From positions 629,501 to 693,500 of the forward strand of contig NZ_CP046266.1 in NCBI RefSeq assembly GCF_009720625.1: 64,000 nucleotides of DNA, read 5' to 3'. Origin of the DNA: Metabacillus sediminilitoris (GTDB lineage: Bacteria > Bacillota > Bacilli > Bacillales > Bacillaceae). Made by a program: the position numbers and the translations under genes. The notes beneath the pieces were generated by a model, which had not been told where the DNA came from, searched no databases, and was given only the letters and a program-made list of their open reading frames with translations. How positions within the stretch are numbered: position 1 is the first letter of the stretch; every line of letters begins with the position of its first letter. Positions 8,509-17,881 of this stretch are shown in pieces.

Positions 8509-9091
8509 ATGATGATGGAGACAATGGTAAAGGAAAAAACATATTTAAATTACATTAATGGTGCGTGGAGATGACAATAAACGGCGGCCTGCGTTCTACT
8601 TGACAGAAATGCACGGCTACTAGACGAGTATTTGTTCAATCGGATGTATACGATACTTTTAAAGAGAAATTATTTGCCCGAATTTCACAGTTGAAAATTG
8701 GAAATGGATTAGAAGCAGATACATAGATGGGGCCATGCGCGAGCGAAAGTCAGTTACGAACCGTACTGTCTTATATTGATGACAATCGCTTAAGATGAGA
8801 TTTTTGGTCCGGTACTAGTATTAGTTAAAGTTGAAACAATCAAGGAAGCTTGGGAGTTAGCGAATAATGTGAAATATGGGTTAAGTGCCTCGATTTTCAC
8901 CAGAAATATTGGGAATATTCTCACATTCATTCGTTATTGATTGCAGTTTAGTTCGAATCAACGCTGAGTCGGCAGGGGTTGAACTCCAAGCACTTTTTGG
9001 TGGAATGAAGCAATCAAGTTCTCATTCTCGAGGGACAGGCTGCAATTGAATTCTTTTCGTCGATTAAGACAGTGTTTTTAAAAGGTTTACA
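8509..9091 (+). pseudogene. Aldehyde dehydrogenase, degraded copy
   Basis: Pieces of an aldehyde dehydrogenase are readable in shifting frames. They are an N-terminal KTYLNYINGAWR ending at a TGA, then the region after the catalytic Cys ([34 protein letters not shown]), then [13 protein letters not shown], and the C-terminal [19 protein letters not shown]. The central NAD-binding half, about 240 residues, is deleted, and several frameshifts and stops follow. Each piece matches the intact enzyme at 11675, so this is the dead partner of a duplicated ADH-ALDH pair. Confidence 0.9.
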
Positions 9092-9261
9092 CAGGTATAT
9101 CATAAATTTGAAAATGAAGAACGTGTTTAACAAATCATTTATTGAGATAAAAAAGACAACCTTTCTAAAAAACAAAGTAAATTCTTGTATATATCTTACT
9201 AGTATTTAAATTTATATTATTAAACTTAGAATATATAAAAATATAAAGGGAGAGAGAGTAT

Positions 9262-10047
9262 ATGAATTTGAACCTGAAGGGGAAAACTGCGCTTGTAATT
9301 GCCTCAAGTCAGGGGCTTGGAAGAGCAGTCGCTGAACAGTTGGTGCAAGAGGGTGTAAATGTGGTCATTTCGAGCCGTGAGGAAAGAAAACTACAAAAGG
9401 TACAGAAAGAACTACAGCAGATAGGAAAAGGACGGGTTGCCTATCATCGTGCCGATATTACGAATATTGAGGATATCCGTTCATTGGTACAGTTTACTCG
9501 TGAAACCTTTGGCTCAATTGATATTTTGATTAATAATGCAGGTGGTCCTCCTGGAGGGAAGTTTGAACAGATTTCTGATGAAGATTGGCAGAAATCATTC
9601 GAATTGAACCTCTTTAGCTATATTCGGATTATTCGGGAAGTGCTCCCGGACATGAAGAAGGGAGGTGGAAGAATTATTAACATTGCTTCCACCTCCATTA
9701 AGCAGCCAATTCCAGGGCTCATTCTCTCTAACACATTCCGTTTAGGAATCGTTGGTCTGACTAAAACACTTTCTGTAGAACTGGCACCTTATAATATTTT
9801 AGTTAATACGGTTGCACCGGGCAGAATTGCAACAGAAAGAACGGACCATATTGATCAGATGAATGCTGATAAACAGGGGATTTCCCGAGAAGCAGCAGCA
9901 GAACAGTCGATTAAGACCATTCCTCTGGAACGGTATGGAACACCTGAAGAATTTGCACAAGTCATAACTTTTCTTGTATCAGACGCAAGTTCATATATTA
10001 CGGGCAGTTCTGTACTTGTCGATGGTGGGATGGTTACATCCATTTAG
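9262..10047 (+). CDS. SDR family oxidoreductase with atypical active site
   Basis: A 261-residue short-chain dehydrogenase/reductase with a Rossmann fold. The cofactor loop reads ASSQGLGRA in place of the usual TGxxxGxG, and NNAGG and VNTVAPGRIATE are present. At the catalytic position where SDRs have YxxxK, this protein reads LSNTFRLG, so both the Tyr and the Lys are missing; the Ser of NIAS is kept. A group of FabG-like SDRs with a similar LSN..R segment is known, so loss of these residues is probably ancestral rather than damage. Its reaction cannot be predicted. A GGGAGAG site precedes the ATG. Confidence 0.88.
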   Translation: MNLNLKGKTALVIASSQGLGRAVAEQLVQEGVNVVISSREERKLQKVQKELQQIGKGRVAYHRADITNIEDIRSLVQFTRETFGSIDILINNAGGPPGGKFEQISDEDWQKSFELNLFSYIRIIREVLPDMKKGGGRIINIASTSIKQPIPGLILSNTFRLGIVGLTKTLSVELAPYNILVNTVAPGRIATERTDHIDQMNADKQGISREAAAEQSIKTIPLERYGTPEEFAQVITFLVSDASSYITGSSVLVDGGMVTSI

Positions 10048-10329
10048 TTGAGTGTTTAGTCTAGCTTTTATCGAGGTTGAAAAGGCAGAGTTTATTTAAA
10101 CATCTTATTAATACTTTATCAAGGATAAATCAAGTAAGAGGACTTGCATTCAAAGAATTCGGTTCTGGTGTAAAAAACTTAAACTGATGGTAAGTAATCT
10201 ATCAATTTAAGGTATTTAGTTTAAAAGTAATGCATGTAAAGAAATCTAAATATTCGTAATTTTTTGATATTTATTTTAAAAAGGGATTATAAACCTAAAA
10301 AAATTTTTGTGGAAAGGATGTTATAAGTT

Positions 10330-11556
10330 ATGTCTTTGATGCCTTATAAGTATTTTATGCCAACACGAGTGGAGTGCGGCAAGGGGATATCTGAAAAAAC
10401 AGGAGAATTGGTAAAGGAGTTAGGTGTGGCTAGGGTACTCATTGTAACAGATAAAGGAGTAAGAGCTGCCAATCTTTTAGAAGGAATTGAGAAATCTCTC
10501 TTTGCTGCAAACTTGGATTATGAAATTTATGATGAGGTAGAGCCGAACCCATCGGCTGAAACAATTCATAGAGGTGTCGATTATCTTAAGCAACATAAAA
10601 GTGATGCTGTACTAGCTGTAGGTGGTGGAAGCAGTATTGACACTGCTAAGGGAATAGCAGCGATGGCTACTAATCCTGGCCATATATTGAATTATGAAGG
10701 GGTGGGAAAGATTAAGATTCCTCCACTTCCAATCATTGCAATACCGACTACGGCAGGAACAGGAAGTGAAACAACGAATTCAACCGTTGTAACCAATAAA
10801 GAAACTTCTTTTAAATTAGGCGTGCTTAGTCCGCTTTTATTTCCAACTCTCGCTATACTTGATCCAACTCTTACTCTACACCTTCCTCAAGAAATTACAG
10901 CAGCAACAGGGATGGATGCATTAACTCACGCAATTGAAGCTTATACATCCAAGGCAGCTAACCCTGTTAGCCAGGCATACGCCATGCAGGCCATTAAAAT
11001 GATTGGCGAAAATTTAACAAAAGCTTACTTTGTAGGAACGGATATTGAAAGCAGGGAAAAAATGCTGGTAGCCTCCATGCTTGCTGGGGTCGCATTTTCT
11101 CAGTCGCGCTTGGGGAATGTACATGCTATTTCTCATACGTTTGGGGGAGTTTTCAATATTCCGCATGGAGTCGCGAATGCAGCACTATTGCCTTTTGTTA
11201 TGAAGTTTAATCTGCGGGCATGTGCAGATCAGTATAAAGATATAGCGATAGCTTTAGGAAAGGATGTTAGCAGATTATCTACTTCGCAGGCTGCAGAAAA
11301 AGCAATTGAGACTGTTATCGAAATGAATCAAGCTATGAACATTCCTCTTAATATAAAGGAGTTAGGAGTTTCATTGGATTATTTACCAAAATTAGTAGAG
11401 GATTCAATGAGGAGTGGAAATGTAAACATTAATCCTAGACTTACAAAACCTAAAGATATTCAATTAATTATTGAAAATGCCTATTATGGCCAGTTAGAAG
11501 AGTTCTCGGAAAAGAGAGAAGCAATACCTCTCCCGAATGTTCTTTCCCATATATAA
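10330..11556 (+). CDS. Iron-containing alcohol dehydrogenase (copy 2)
   Basis: A 408-residue group III alcohol dehydrogenase, paralogous to the gene at 6840. It has the cofactor motif AVGGGSSIDTAKG and the metal-binding segments MDALTHAIE, NVHAISHTFGG and IPHG. It ends with an extra ~10-residue tail relative to copy 1. It is followed after 118 bp by an intact aldehyde dehydrogenase, the same order (ADH then ALDH) as the upstream pair, pointing to duplication of a two-gene block. Likely reaction: alcohol to aldehyde, which the next enzyme would oxidise to an acid. Confidence 0.92.
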   Translation: MSLMPYKYFMPTRVECGKGISEKTGELVKELGVARVLIVTDKGVRAANLLEGIEKSLFAANLDYEIYDEVEPNPSAETIHRGVDYLKQHKSDAVLAVGGGSSIDTAKGIAAMATNPGHILNYEGVGKIKIPPLPIIAIPTTAGTGSETTNSTVVTNKETSFKLGVLSPLLFPTLAILDPTLTLHLPQEITAATGMDALTHAIEAYTSKAANPVSQAYAMQAIKMIGENLTKAYFVGTDIESREKMLVASMLAGVAFSQSRLGNVHAISHTFGGVFNIPHGVANAALLPFVMKFNLRACADQYKDIAIALGKDVSRLSTSQAAEKAIETVIEMNQAMNIPLNIKELGVSLDYLPKLVEDSMRSGNVNINPRLTKPKDIQLIIENAYYGQLEEFSEKREAIPLPNVLSHI

Positions 11557-11674
11557 GGTAGGGGATATGCGGTCTATAATCACTTTTACTATAATGCAAT
11601 GTATTAACTAGTTAGTGGGAATTTCAAGCCAAAATGAGAAAAAATTCTATAGAGAGAAAGGTAGGGAATTGAAT

Positions 11675-13147
11675 ATGCAAAAAGTGATTGAAAAAAACGT
11701 AAAAACTTATATGAACTTTATAAACGGAGAATGGACTGCTTCGTCAACAAATGAAGTGGCCAGTAGCATTAACCCAGCAAACAAAAATGAAATCGTCGGT
11801 TACGTGCAGTCTTCCTCTAAAGAGGACTTAGATGCGGCAGTAGCAGCGGCTAAACAGGCGCAAAAGGCGTGGCGAAAACTTTCAGGAGCAGCAAGGGGCA
11901 ACTATTTATATAAAGTAGCGACTATTATGGAAGGTCGCCTTGACGAGATTGCAGAAACGATGACAAAAGAAATGGGAAAAACATTTCCAGAAGCAAAAGG
12001 AGAAACTGCCCGTGGGGTGGCTATCCTTCGCTACTATGCCGGTGAGGGGATGAGAAAAATTGGTGACGTCATTCCATCTACGGATAGTGAAGCGCTTATG
12101 TTTACAACACGTGTTCCTCTTGGTGTTGTAGGCGTTATCTCACCATGGAATTTTCCGGTAGCGATTCCGATTTGGAAAATGGCCCCGGCGCTTATCTACG
12201 GAAACACAGCTGTCCTAAAACCAGCGCAGGAAGTATCTGTTACAGCTGCTAAAATAATAGAGTGTTTTGAGGAAGCAGGTATCCCAGCTGGTGTTGTGAA
12301 TATGGTAACAGGCCAGGGAAGTGTTATTGGTCAGGGTATTATCGACCATCCAGATATTAACGGAATTACTTTTACAGGATCTAATACGGTAGGTAAAGCA
12401 GTTGGACAAGGAGCTCTTGCTCGCGGGGCAAAATATCAACTCGAAATGGGTGGGAAGAATCCTGTCATTGTTTTAAACGATGCAGATCTTGATCTTGCAG
12501 TTGAGGGAACAATTAGTGGAGGTCTGCAATCAACCGGGCAGAAGTGTACAGCAACAAGCCGCGTTTTCGTCCAGGCTGACGTGTATGATGAGTTTAAGGG
12601 AAAACTTCTGACAAAAGTAAGTGAAATAAAAGTTGGATGTGGAATGCAAGGGGATACGTGGATGGGACCTTGCGCTAGCGAAAATCAATTAAACACAGTA
12701 CTATCATATATTCAAAAAGGAAAAGAAGAAGGAGCTACGCTTCTATACGGTGGCGAAAGACCGAAGGAAAATGGAAGGGAAAACGGATTCTACGTACAGC
12801 CTACAGTGTTTGAAAATGTGAGAAATGACATGATTATCGCTCAGGAAGAAATTTTCGGCCCAGTTCTTGCATTAATTAAAGTCGAGAATATTGAAGAAGC
12901 ATTAGAACTTGCAAACGATGTAGAATTTGGCTTGAGTGCATCTATCTATACGAAAGATATCGGCAGCATGTTCTCCTTCATTAATGAAATGGAAGCCGGC
13001 CTTGTAAGAGTAAATGCGGAAACAGCCGGGGTTGAACTTCAAGCTCCATTTGGTGGAATGAAACAATCCAGTTCACATTCACGGGAACAAGGACAGGCGG
13101 CTATTGAGTTCTTTACTTCTATCAAAACGGTATTTGTAAAAGCATAA
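11675..13147 (+). CDS. NAD(P)-dependent aldehyde dehydrogenase
   Basis: A 490-residue aldehyde dehydrogenase with the catalytic Cys291 in [11 protein letters not shown], general base Glu257 in LEMGGKNP, the cofactor segments [13 protein letters not shown] and TFTGSN, and EIFGPV near the C-terminus. The ATG at 11675 is chosen for the AGGTAGGGA before it rather than the open frame 20 codons upstream. The sequence resembles the alpha-ketoglutarate-semialdehyde/succinate-semialdehyde group, which would fit the glucarate genes nearby. Pairing with an alcohol dehydrogenase also allows another short aldehyde. It is the functional counterpart of the pseudogene at 8509. Confidence 0.9.
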   Translation: MQKVIEKNVKTYMNFINGEWTASSTNEVASSINPANKNEIVGYVQSSSKEDLDAAVAAAKQAQKAWRKLSGAARGNYLYKVATIMEGRLDEIAETMTKEMGKTFPEAKGETARGVAILRYYAGEGMRKIGDVIPSTDSEALMFTTRVPLGVVGVISPWNFPVAIPIWKMAPALIYGNTAVLKPAQEVSVTAAKIIECFEEAGIPAGVVNMVTGQGSVIGQGIIDHPDINGITFTGSNTVGKAVGQGALARGAKYQLEMGGKNPVIVLNDADLDLAVEGTISGGLQSTGQKCTATSRVFVQADVYDEFKGKLLTKVSEIKVGCGMQGDTWMGPCASENQLNTVLSYIQKGKEEGATLLYGGERPKENGRENGFYVQPTVFENVRNDMIIAQEEIFGPVLALIKVENIEEALELANDVEFGLSASIYTKDIGSMFSFINEMEAGLVRVNAETAGVELQAPFGGMKQSSSHSREQGQAAIEFFTSIKTVFVKA

Positions 13148-13173
13148 TAGATAGCTTTATATATTAAATAGAA

Positions 13174-13193
13174 TCTCCCGCCTTTGGCGGGGG
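13174..13193 (+). terminator. GC-rich hairpin after the aldehyde dehydrogenase
   Basis: CTCCCGCC and GGCGGGGG pair around a TTT loop. No long T run follows, so termination strength is uncertain. Confidence 0.5.
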
Positions 13194-13345
13194 ACTTCTA
13201 TTCATCAAGTTTTTAGTACATGTTTTTTGAAGAGGGGCAAGAATCGCTCACACATTTTCCCTGCATCATGCTCATCTTCAAAACAGGAAATATATTGGCC
13301 TATAAGATCCTATATCATTTTCACTTTAAAGGGAGAGTATGAATT

Positions 13346-14779
13346 ATGGATTTGATGATTATTCTAACAGCTCTGGGATTACTCATGTTTGTTGCCTATC
13401 GAGGGTTTTCTGTTATCCTATTTGCCCCATTATGTGCCTTGTTTGCTGTTTTCTTAACAGAACCAAGCTATTTATTGCCATTCTTCTCCAATATATTCAT
13501 GGAAAAGATGGTGGGCTTCGTGAAATTATATTTTCCTGTTTTCTTGCTTGGAGCCATCTTCGGTAAAGTAATCGAAATGACTGGCGTGGCTCAGAAAATT
13601 GCTAAGATCATTGTCCGTTTTGTTGGGGCCAAGCAGGCCATTCTGACCATAGTATTGATGGGAGCCATTCTGACTTACAGTGGTGTGAGTCTGTTTGTAG
13701 TCGTATTTGGTGTTTATCCCTTTGCAGCTCATTTGTTCCGAGAAGCCAATATTCCAAAGCGACTTATCCCTGCTACGATTGCCTTCAGTGCTTTTACTTT
13801 TTCAATGGATGCGATTCCAGGATCACCACAGCTACAGAACGTCATTCCGACGAGTTTCTTTAATACTAACATCTATGCGGCACCAACGTTAGGAGTGATT
13901 GGAGGACTGTTCATTTTCACCATTGGTATGCTGTATCTGGAAAGCCGCCGACGTAAGGCAGCTGCGGCTGGAGAGGGTTATTACGGCAAAGATGGAGATG
14001 CGGCTTCCGAAATGGCGGCAACCAGTGAGACTGCACCTGCGACCATGATTTCAGGAGAAACAATCAGTGCAAAAGATTGGCTGGCTTTCCTTCCGCTCGT
14101 ATTGGTAGGCGTCATGAATAAATTTTTTACTACCTCCATTCCTCAATGGTATGCAAATGGCTTTGATTTTGCGGACATTGGTTTGAAGAGTTTTGGAAGC
14201 GTTAACATGGGGCAGGTACTTGCCATTTGGTCCGTGGAAATGGCACTTCTCATTGGAATACTAACTACTATTGTACTTAATTTCCAAGCGGTAAAAATAA
14301 ATTTTAATGCGAGTATGAATGTAGGGATAAGCGGTGCTTTGCTTGCTACAATGAATACGGCATCCGAATATGGATTTGGGGGAGTTATTGCATCCCTGCC
14401 GAGCTTTGCTGGCATTCAGAACGCCCTTTCTGACACTTTTGCAAACCCGTTAGTCAATGGTGCGGTCGTAACCAATGTTTTGTCAGGGATTACAGGTTCC
14501 GGATCCGGTGGAATGAGTATCGTGTTAAGTGTAATGGCAGAGAAGTACATAGAGGCTGCAAATGCATTTAATATCCCGTTGGAGGTCATGCATCGCGTGA
14601 TGGCAATGGCAGCTGGTGGGATGGACACCTTACCTCATAATGGTGCCGTCATTACTTTGCTTGCGGTAACCGGTTTAACTCATCGTCAAGCTTATAAAGA
14701 TATCTTTGCTATAACGATTATTAAAACTGTAGCTGTCTTTTTTGTCATCGGTGTATATAGTCTAACAGGTCTTATGTAA
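13346..14779 (+). CDS. GntP-family permease
   Basis: A 477-residue polytopic membrane protein with about 12 hydrophobic segments, in the GntP/gluconate permease family of the ion-transporter superfamily. Characteristic stretches are TYSGVSLFVVVFGVYPFA, FSMDAIPGSPQLQNVIPTS and AAGGMDTLPHNGAVITLL. A GGGAGAG site sits eight bases before the ATG; a +1-shifted ATG at 13339 opens only a shadow frame. The family imports gluconate and related hydroxy acids. Together with the ACS-type transporter it gives this catabolic cluster two possible organic-acid entry routes. Confidence 0.88.
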   Translation: MDLMIILTALGLLMFVAYRGFSVILFAPLCALFAVFLTEPSYLLPFFSNIFMEKMVGFVKLYFPVFLLGAIFGKVIEMTGVAQKIAKIIVRFVGAKQAILTIVLMGAILTYSGVSLFVVVFGVYPFAAHLFREANIPKRLIPATIAFSAFTFSMDAIPGSPQLQNVIPTSFFNTNIYAAPTLGVIGGLFIFTIGMLYLESRRRKAAAAGEGYYGKDGDAASEMAATSETAPATMISGETISAKDWLAFLPLVLVGVMNKFFTTSIPQWYANGFDFADIGLKSFGSVNMGQVLAIWSVEMALLIGILTTIVLNFQAVKINFNASMNVGISGALLATMNTASEYGFGGVIASLPSFAGIQNALSDTFANPLVNGAVVTNVLSGITGSGSGGMSIVLSVMAEKYIEAANAFNIPLEVMHRVMAMAAGGMDTLPHNGAVITLLAVTGLTHRQAYKDIFAITIIKTVAVFFVIGVYSLTGLM

Positions 14780-15040
14780 TCTCTGTTTAGATAAAAAATT
14801 TTTATTTTAAAAATCAAAGGAGAAAAAATATATAGGAAAACGTAATAGGTTCAATGTAGAGTTGCACACTATGTATCGATACTTCTTCCAGAAGAATAGA
14901 TACACTGATACACTGCCATATAACAGCTATGTTATAAAGACTATTAAACTATAATCATAAAAAACTTTAGTTATATATTAAACCTATCTAGCTATTTATA
15001 AAGCAAATAAGCAAACTATTTTTTCTTGGGGGATTTTTTT

Positions 15041-15175
15041 ATGTGGATAATCACTGTCTATTCAAAAGAAAACATTAGAATATTTGAATTTGACACAGTA
15101 AGAGAGGCAAGAGAAGCTTTCAAGAAGTTTCAAGGTTATAAAATCCTTTCAGAAATTGTTTACTTTAATGACTAA
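15041..15175 (+). CDS. Small hypothetical protein (44 aa)
   Basis: A 44-codon gene with a GGGGG-type ribosome site (CTTGGGGGATTTTTTT) before the ATG. The product is soluble, starts MWIITVYSKENIRIFEFDT and carries an EAREAFKKF helix. It looks like a compact conserved small protein of Bacillaceae, with beta strand, helix, beta strand. No membrane segment or known motif is present. It stands alone between the GntP gene and a thioesterase remnant. Confidence 0.6.
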   Translation: MWIITVYSKENIRIFEFDTVREAREAFKKFQGYKILSEIVYFND

Positions 15176-15219
15176 TATATGCTTGAAAAAGGAGGAGAAT
15201 AGATTCACGGGTAAAATCA

Positions 15220-15384
15220 ATGGCAGAGGGAAAAGTGTGGAAAATGCTAGGTGTTGAAGTGGTAAAAGGAAATAAAGGAGAATGTGAATTAGAAATAGAG
15301 GTAAAAGAAGACTTTATACAGTCTTATAATTCAGTTTATGGAGGATTAATTGGAACTATTTCCATAACAAAAAAGACCCTTTGA
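15220..15384 (+). pseudogene. PaaI-type hotdog thioesterase, truncated
   Basis: The 54 codons encode only the start of a hotdog-fold thioesterase: VWKMLGVEVVKGNKGECELE and then VKEDFIQSYNSVYGGLIGT. The usual active-site HGG is YGG here, and the rest of the ~130-residue domain is missing: the frame hits a TGA and no downstream homology is seen. It is most likely a non-functional remnant. Confidence 0.7.
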
Positions 15385-15424
15385 AAATATTGACTTCTGT
15401 TTTGATGTACAAAACTTCAATACC

Positions 15425-15475
15425 AAGAACCAGCGTCGTATAAAGACGCTGGTTCTTAAATTTATCTTTTTTTTA
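15425..15475 (+). terminator. Strong rho-independent terminator
   Basis: A perfect 13-bp stem (AAGAACCAGCGTC and complement), a 7-base loop and a T-rich tail ending in eight T at 15467-15474. Confidence 0.85.
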
Positions 15476-15694
15476 ACTCTTTAATCGCCATAGGATAGGC
15501 TGGGTTCTTATCTACTGAGATATCACGGGGCTTTGAAACATGAAAAGACCGCAAAGCTTTCTGAAAAAGCACTTTGCAGCCTTATGATCTCTTGTTTTGC
15601 TTAAATAAAAATCAACTGCACGATATAGGTACATCTATTGACCTTTGACTTTCACACTCATCTTTTTTTTATAGTACTAGTAACGTTTAGGAGA

Positions 15695-16287
15695 TTACTA
15701 GCAGATATTTTGAAGTTTTTGCACCTGAACCGATTATATTCATGTTGATGTGATGGACGGCCACTTTGTGCTGAATATCACCATTGGTCCACTTATCGTA
15801 GAAGCGATTCGTCCTGTCACAACAATACCGTTAGATGTTCATCTAATGATTGAAAATCCCGATCAATATATTCCTTCATTTGTAAGAGCTTGCGCTGACA
15901 TTATTTCGGTTCATGTTGAGGCATGTCCTCATTTATATCGTACCATTCAATTAATTAACCGACATAGAATTATAGCAGGTGTTATATTAAATTCTGCTAC
16001 TCCGATCAATCAAGTTATACATATTCTTTAAGATATTAATTTGATCTTATTGATGACAGTGAATCCGGGATTGGCGGGCAAGAATTTATTAAAAGTGTAT
16101 TGCCGAAAATTGAACAAGTTTCACAAATAAATGAGAAAACGTCGACTATCAATTGAAATTGAGGTAGACGGTGGTATTAATGCAGACACGGCTAGACTCT
16201 GTGTCGAAGCAGGAGCCAATGTAATAGTAGCAAGTTCTGCTATCAGATCGAAAAGCTGTGATTGAACCCATTAAAGGAGTACTATAA
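15695..16287 (+). pseudogene. Ribulose-phosphate 3-epimerase, frameshifted remnant
   Basis: Most of a ribulose-phosphate 3-epimerase (or related sugar-phosphate epimerase) can be read. The pieces are HVDVMDGHFVLNITIGP and LDVHLMIENPDQYIPSF in one frame from about 15732, LLMTVNPGLAG after a stop at 16029, and IEIEVDGGINADTARLC in a third stretch near 16150. The first ~35 residues are largely lost, and the last part is broken by a TGA. The fragments are collinear with an intact enzyme, so this is recent decay of a pentose-phosphate gene that probably belonged to a sugar-acid operon. Confidence 0.9.
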
Positions 16288-16343
16288 TAACGAGGTAACT
16301 AAAAGGAATAGAAAGTTCCTCTAAGTTACTACCTTTTAAAATT

Positions 16344-16887
16344 ATGATATTAAACTTAAATCACCCCTTCTTTCGTTTCCATGAAATGATGGGCAAAGAG
16401 ATGAAGAGAATCACAAAAAATACAAGCAACATCCACAGAAATTGTATCACAATTTGCTATTTTGATTGAAAGATCTCCAAATCTGCCGCAATTAAAAAAT
16501 CTGGCTGCCATTATGATGAATGAGTATTGTGATGCTGTAATCAAAAATTCAACTCGACATCTTAGTCCGGTCGTAAAAAAGGCTGTAGATTATATTCATT
16601 TACATTTAGATCATTCTTTATCGCTAAATGAAATTGCTGCAATATTACATGTGAATTCTTCACATCTTTCGAGAAAGTTTAAGCAGGATATGAACATGAC
16701 GATCATTGATTATATAAATCAAAGGAGGGTAGAGGAAGCGAAGCTATATCTGCAAAGAGGAAATATCTCAATCACTGAAATTGCCTTTATGGTTGGTTTC
16801 AATGATCTAAATTATTTTACAAGGGTTTTTAAAAAGTTCACTTCTTTTACCCCATCACAATATATGAAAAGTGAACAAGATATATAA
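16344..16887 (+). pseudogene. AraC-family regulator, frameshifted and N-terminally truncated
   Basis: The C-terminal AraC DNA-binding domain is intact from about 16560 (VVKKAVDYIHLHLDHSLSL, SSHLSRKFKQ, ITEIAFMVGFNDLNYFTRVF). Upstream, residues such as NHPFFRFHEMMGKEMKRI read in a different frame from 16344, so a frameshift lies near 16412-16420. The ligand or sensor part is absent. A TTG-started 141-residue frame (16462) could still yield a bare DNA-binding domain, but there is no convincing ribosome site. Confidence 0.75.
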
Positions 16888-16921
16888 GACTTATATTCAA
16901 GCTTTTGTCATACATAGAAAC

Positions 16922-16951
16922 GGGCAGCCATTAACTTAACGATTGCTGCCC
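16922..16951. terminator. Convergent terminator
   Basis: GGGCAGC (16922-16928) pairs with GCTGCCC (16945-16951). It lies between the AraC remnant and the convergent DoxX gene. Confidence 0.55.
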
Positions 16952-16965
16952 TTTACATGCCTTAC

Positions 16966-17379
16966 TTAGTTGATTGAGTTATTTATATCTTGGTTCTTGC
17001 TTATAGATAATTTTGAATCGAGTGAAAACCACGAACTTCCATTTAAAACGAAATAAAGCGCAATGACCAGTAAGATGAGGTCTAATTCATATCCTCCTAG
17101 AAATCCTTCCGATAAATTCACGACAAATAATGCGCCTGCCATGATGACAACAAATAAAAGGGAAATCATTCTTGTTCCGATTCCTGCAATAACGGCTATT
17201 CCACCAACTAATTCTATTGATGCCACTATATAAGCGATAAAACCAGGTATACCCATGCTTTCAAAAAATCCAGAAGTATTTCCAATTCCACCTTGGAATT
17301 TAGAAAGACCATGAAGAAAGAAAGTGAAACCCAAAACAACCCTTAATAATAAAGCCCCTAACTCTGGATACATTTTCAT
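16966..17379 (-). CDS. DoxX family membrane protein
   Basis: A 137-residue protein with four hydrophobic segments and the DoxX family pattern LLRVVLGFTFFLHGLSKF near the N-terminus, then IELVGGIAVIAGIGTR. The ATG at 17379 (GGGTGAC before it) is preferred; the frame is open to a TTG at 17424. DoxX-type proteins are integral membrane proteins associated with quinone or redox functions, but the role of most bacterial members is unknown. It is transcribed alone, convergent with the AraC remnant. Confidence 0.8.
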   Translation of the reverse strand: MKMYPELGALLLRVVLGFTFFLHGLSKFQGGIGNTSGFFESMGIPGFIAYIVASIELVGGIAVIAGIGTRMISLLFVVIMAGALFVVNLSEGFLGGYELDLILLVIALYFVLNGSSWFSLDSKLSISKNQDINNSIN

Positions 17380-17653
17380 TTGTTTTGTCACCCGCTTTTC
17401 TAATTTTTTACTACAGATTTGCAATGAAGTGATTGCTCCTAAATAAATTCTCAGGATAGAAAATATACGTTTATGTAAATATCACGGATAGTAGTTAACA
17501 TATCAATATAGGTAAACAATTCCCTTCTCTACACTACGTATTGTAGTGTTGTGGTTGTTCAATTTCAAGTCATTTTTACTCATTATGTTAAAAATTGGTT
17601 CTTAAGATAGAGAGTGAGATTGAGGGTATAGCAGATTTAACCCATAAAGAAAT

Positions 17654-17690
17654 AGTTCAATTTTATTATAAGGTGGACAAGCGGTTCAAT
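17654..17690 (+). repeat. Second site of GGTTCAAT-type repeats
   Basis: AGTTCAAT at 17654 and GGTTCAAT at 17683, preceded by a related TTTAACCC near 17636. The words match those at 1919-1988. Confidence 0.45.
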
Positions 17691-17840
17691 AAATGATTAG
17701 GATTTTCCTTAAAATCATGTGAAGTACAAGCACTTAAAAAGGATCTATTCACCAGATAGCTGCCTAATGTCAAGATTGTGCACCATTTTAGTCAATTTTG
17801 TTGATCGTAACATAGGAATAGTGTCTATATAATGAAAGAA

Positions 17841-17854
17841 AGTAAGCGTTTGCA
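17841..17854 (+). promoter_or_regulatory. CcpA-type cre site at the ABC importer promoter
   Basis: AGTAAGCGTTTGCA matches the catabolite-responsive element consensus TGWAANCGNTNWCA at nearly all positions. It lies just after a -10 box TATAAT (17828-17833) and before the first gene of the importer, a position that allows glucose repression by blocking elongation or initiation. Confidence 0.65.
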
Positions 17855-17881
17855 AAAATGTTGATAGGTGGTGTTGATGGA

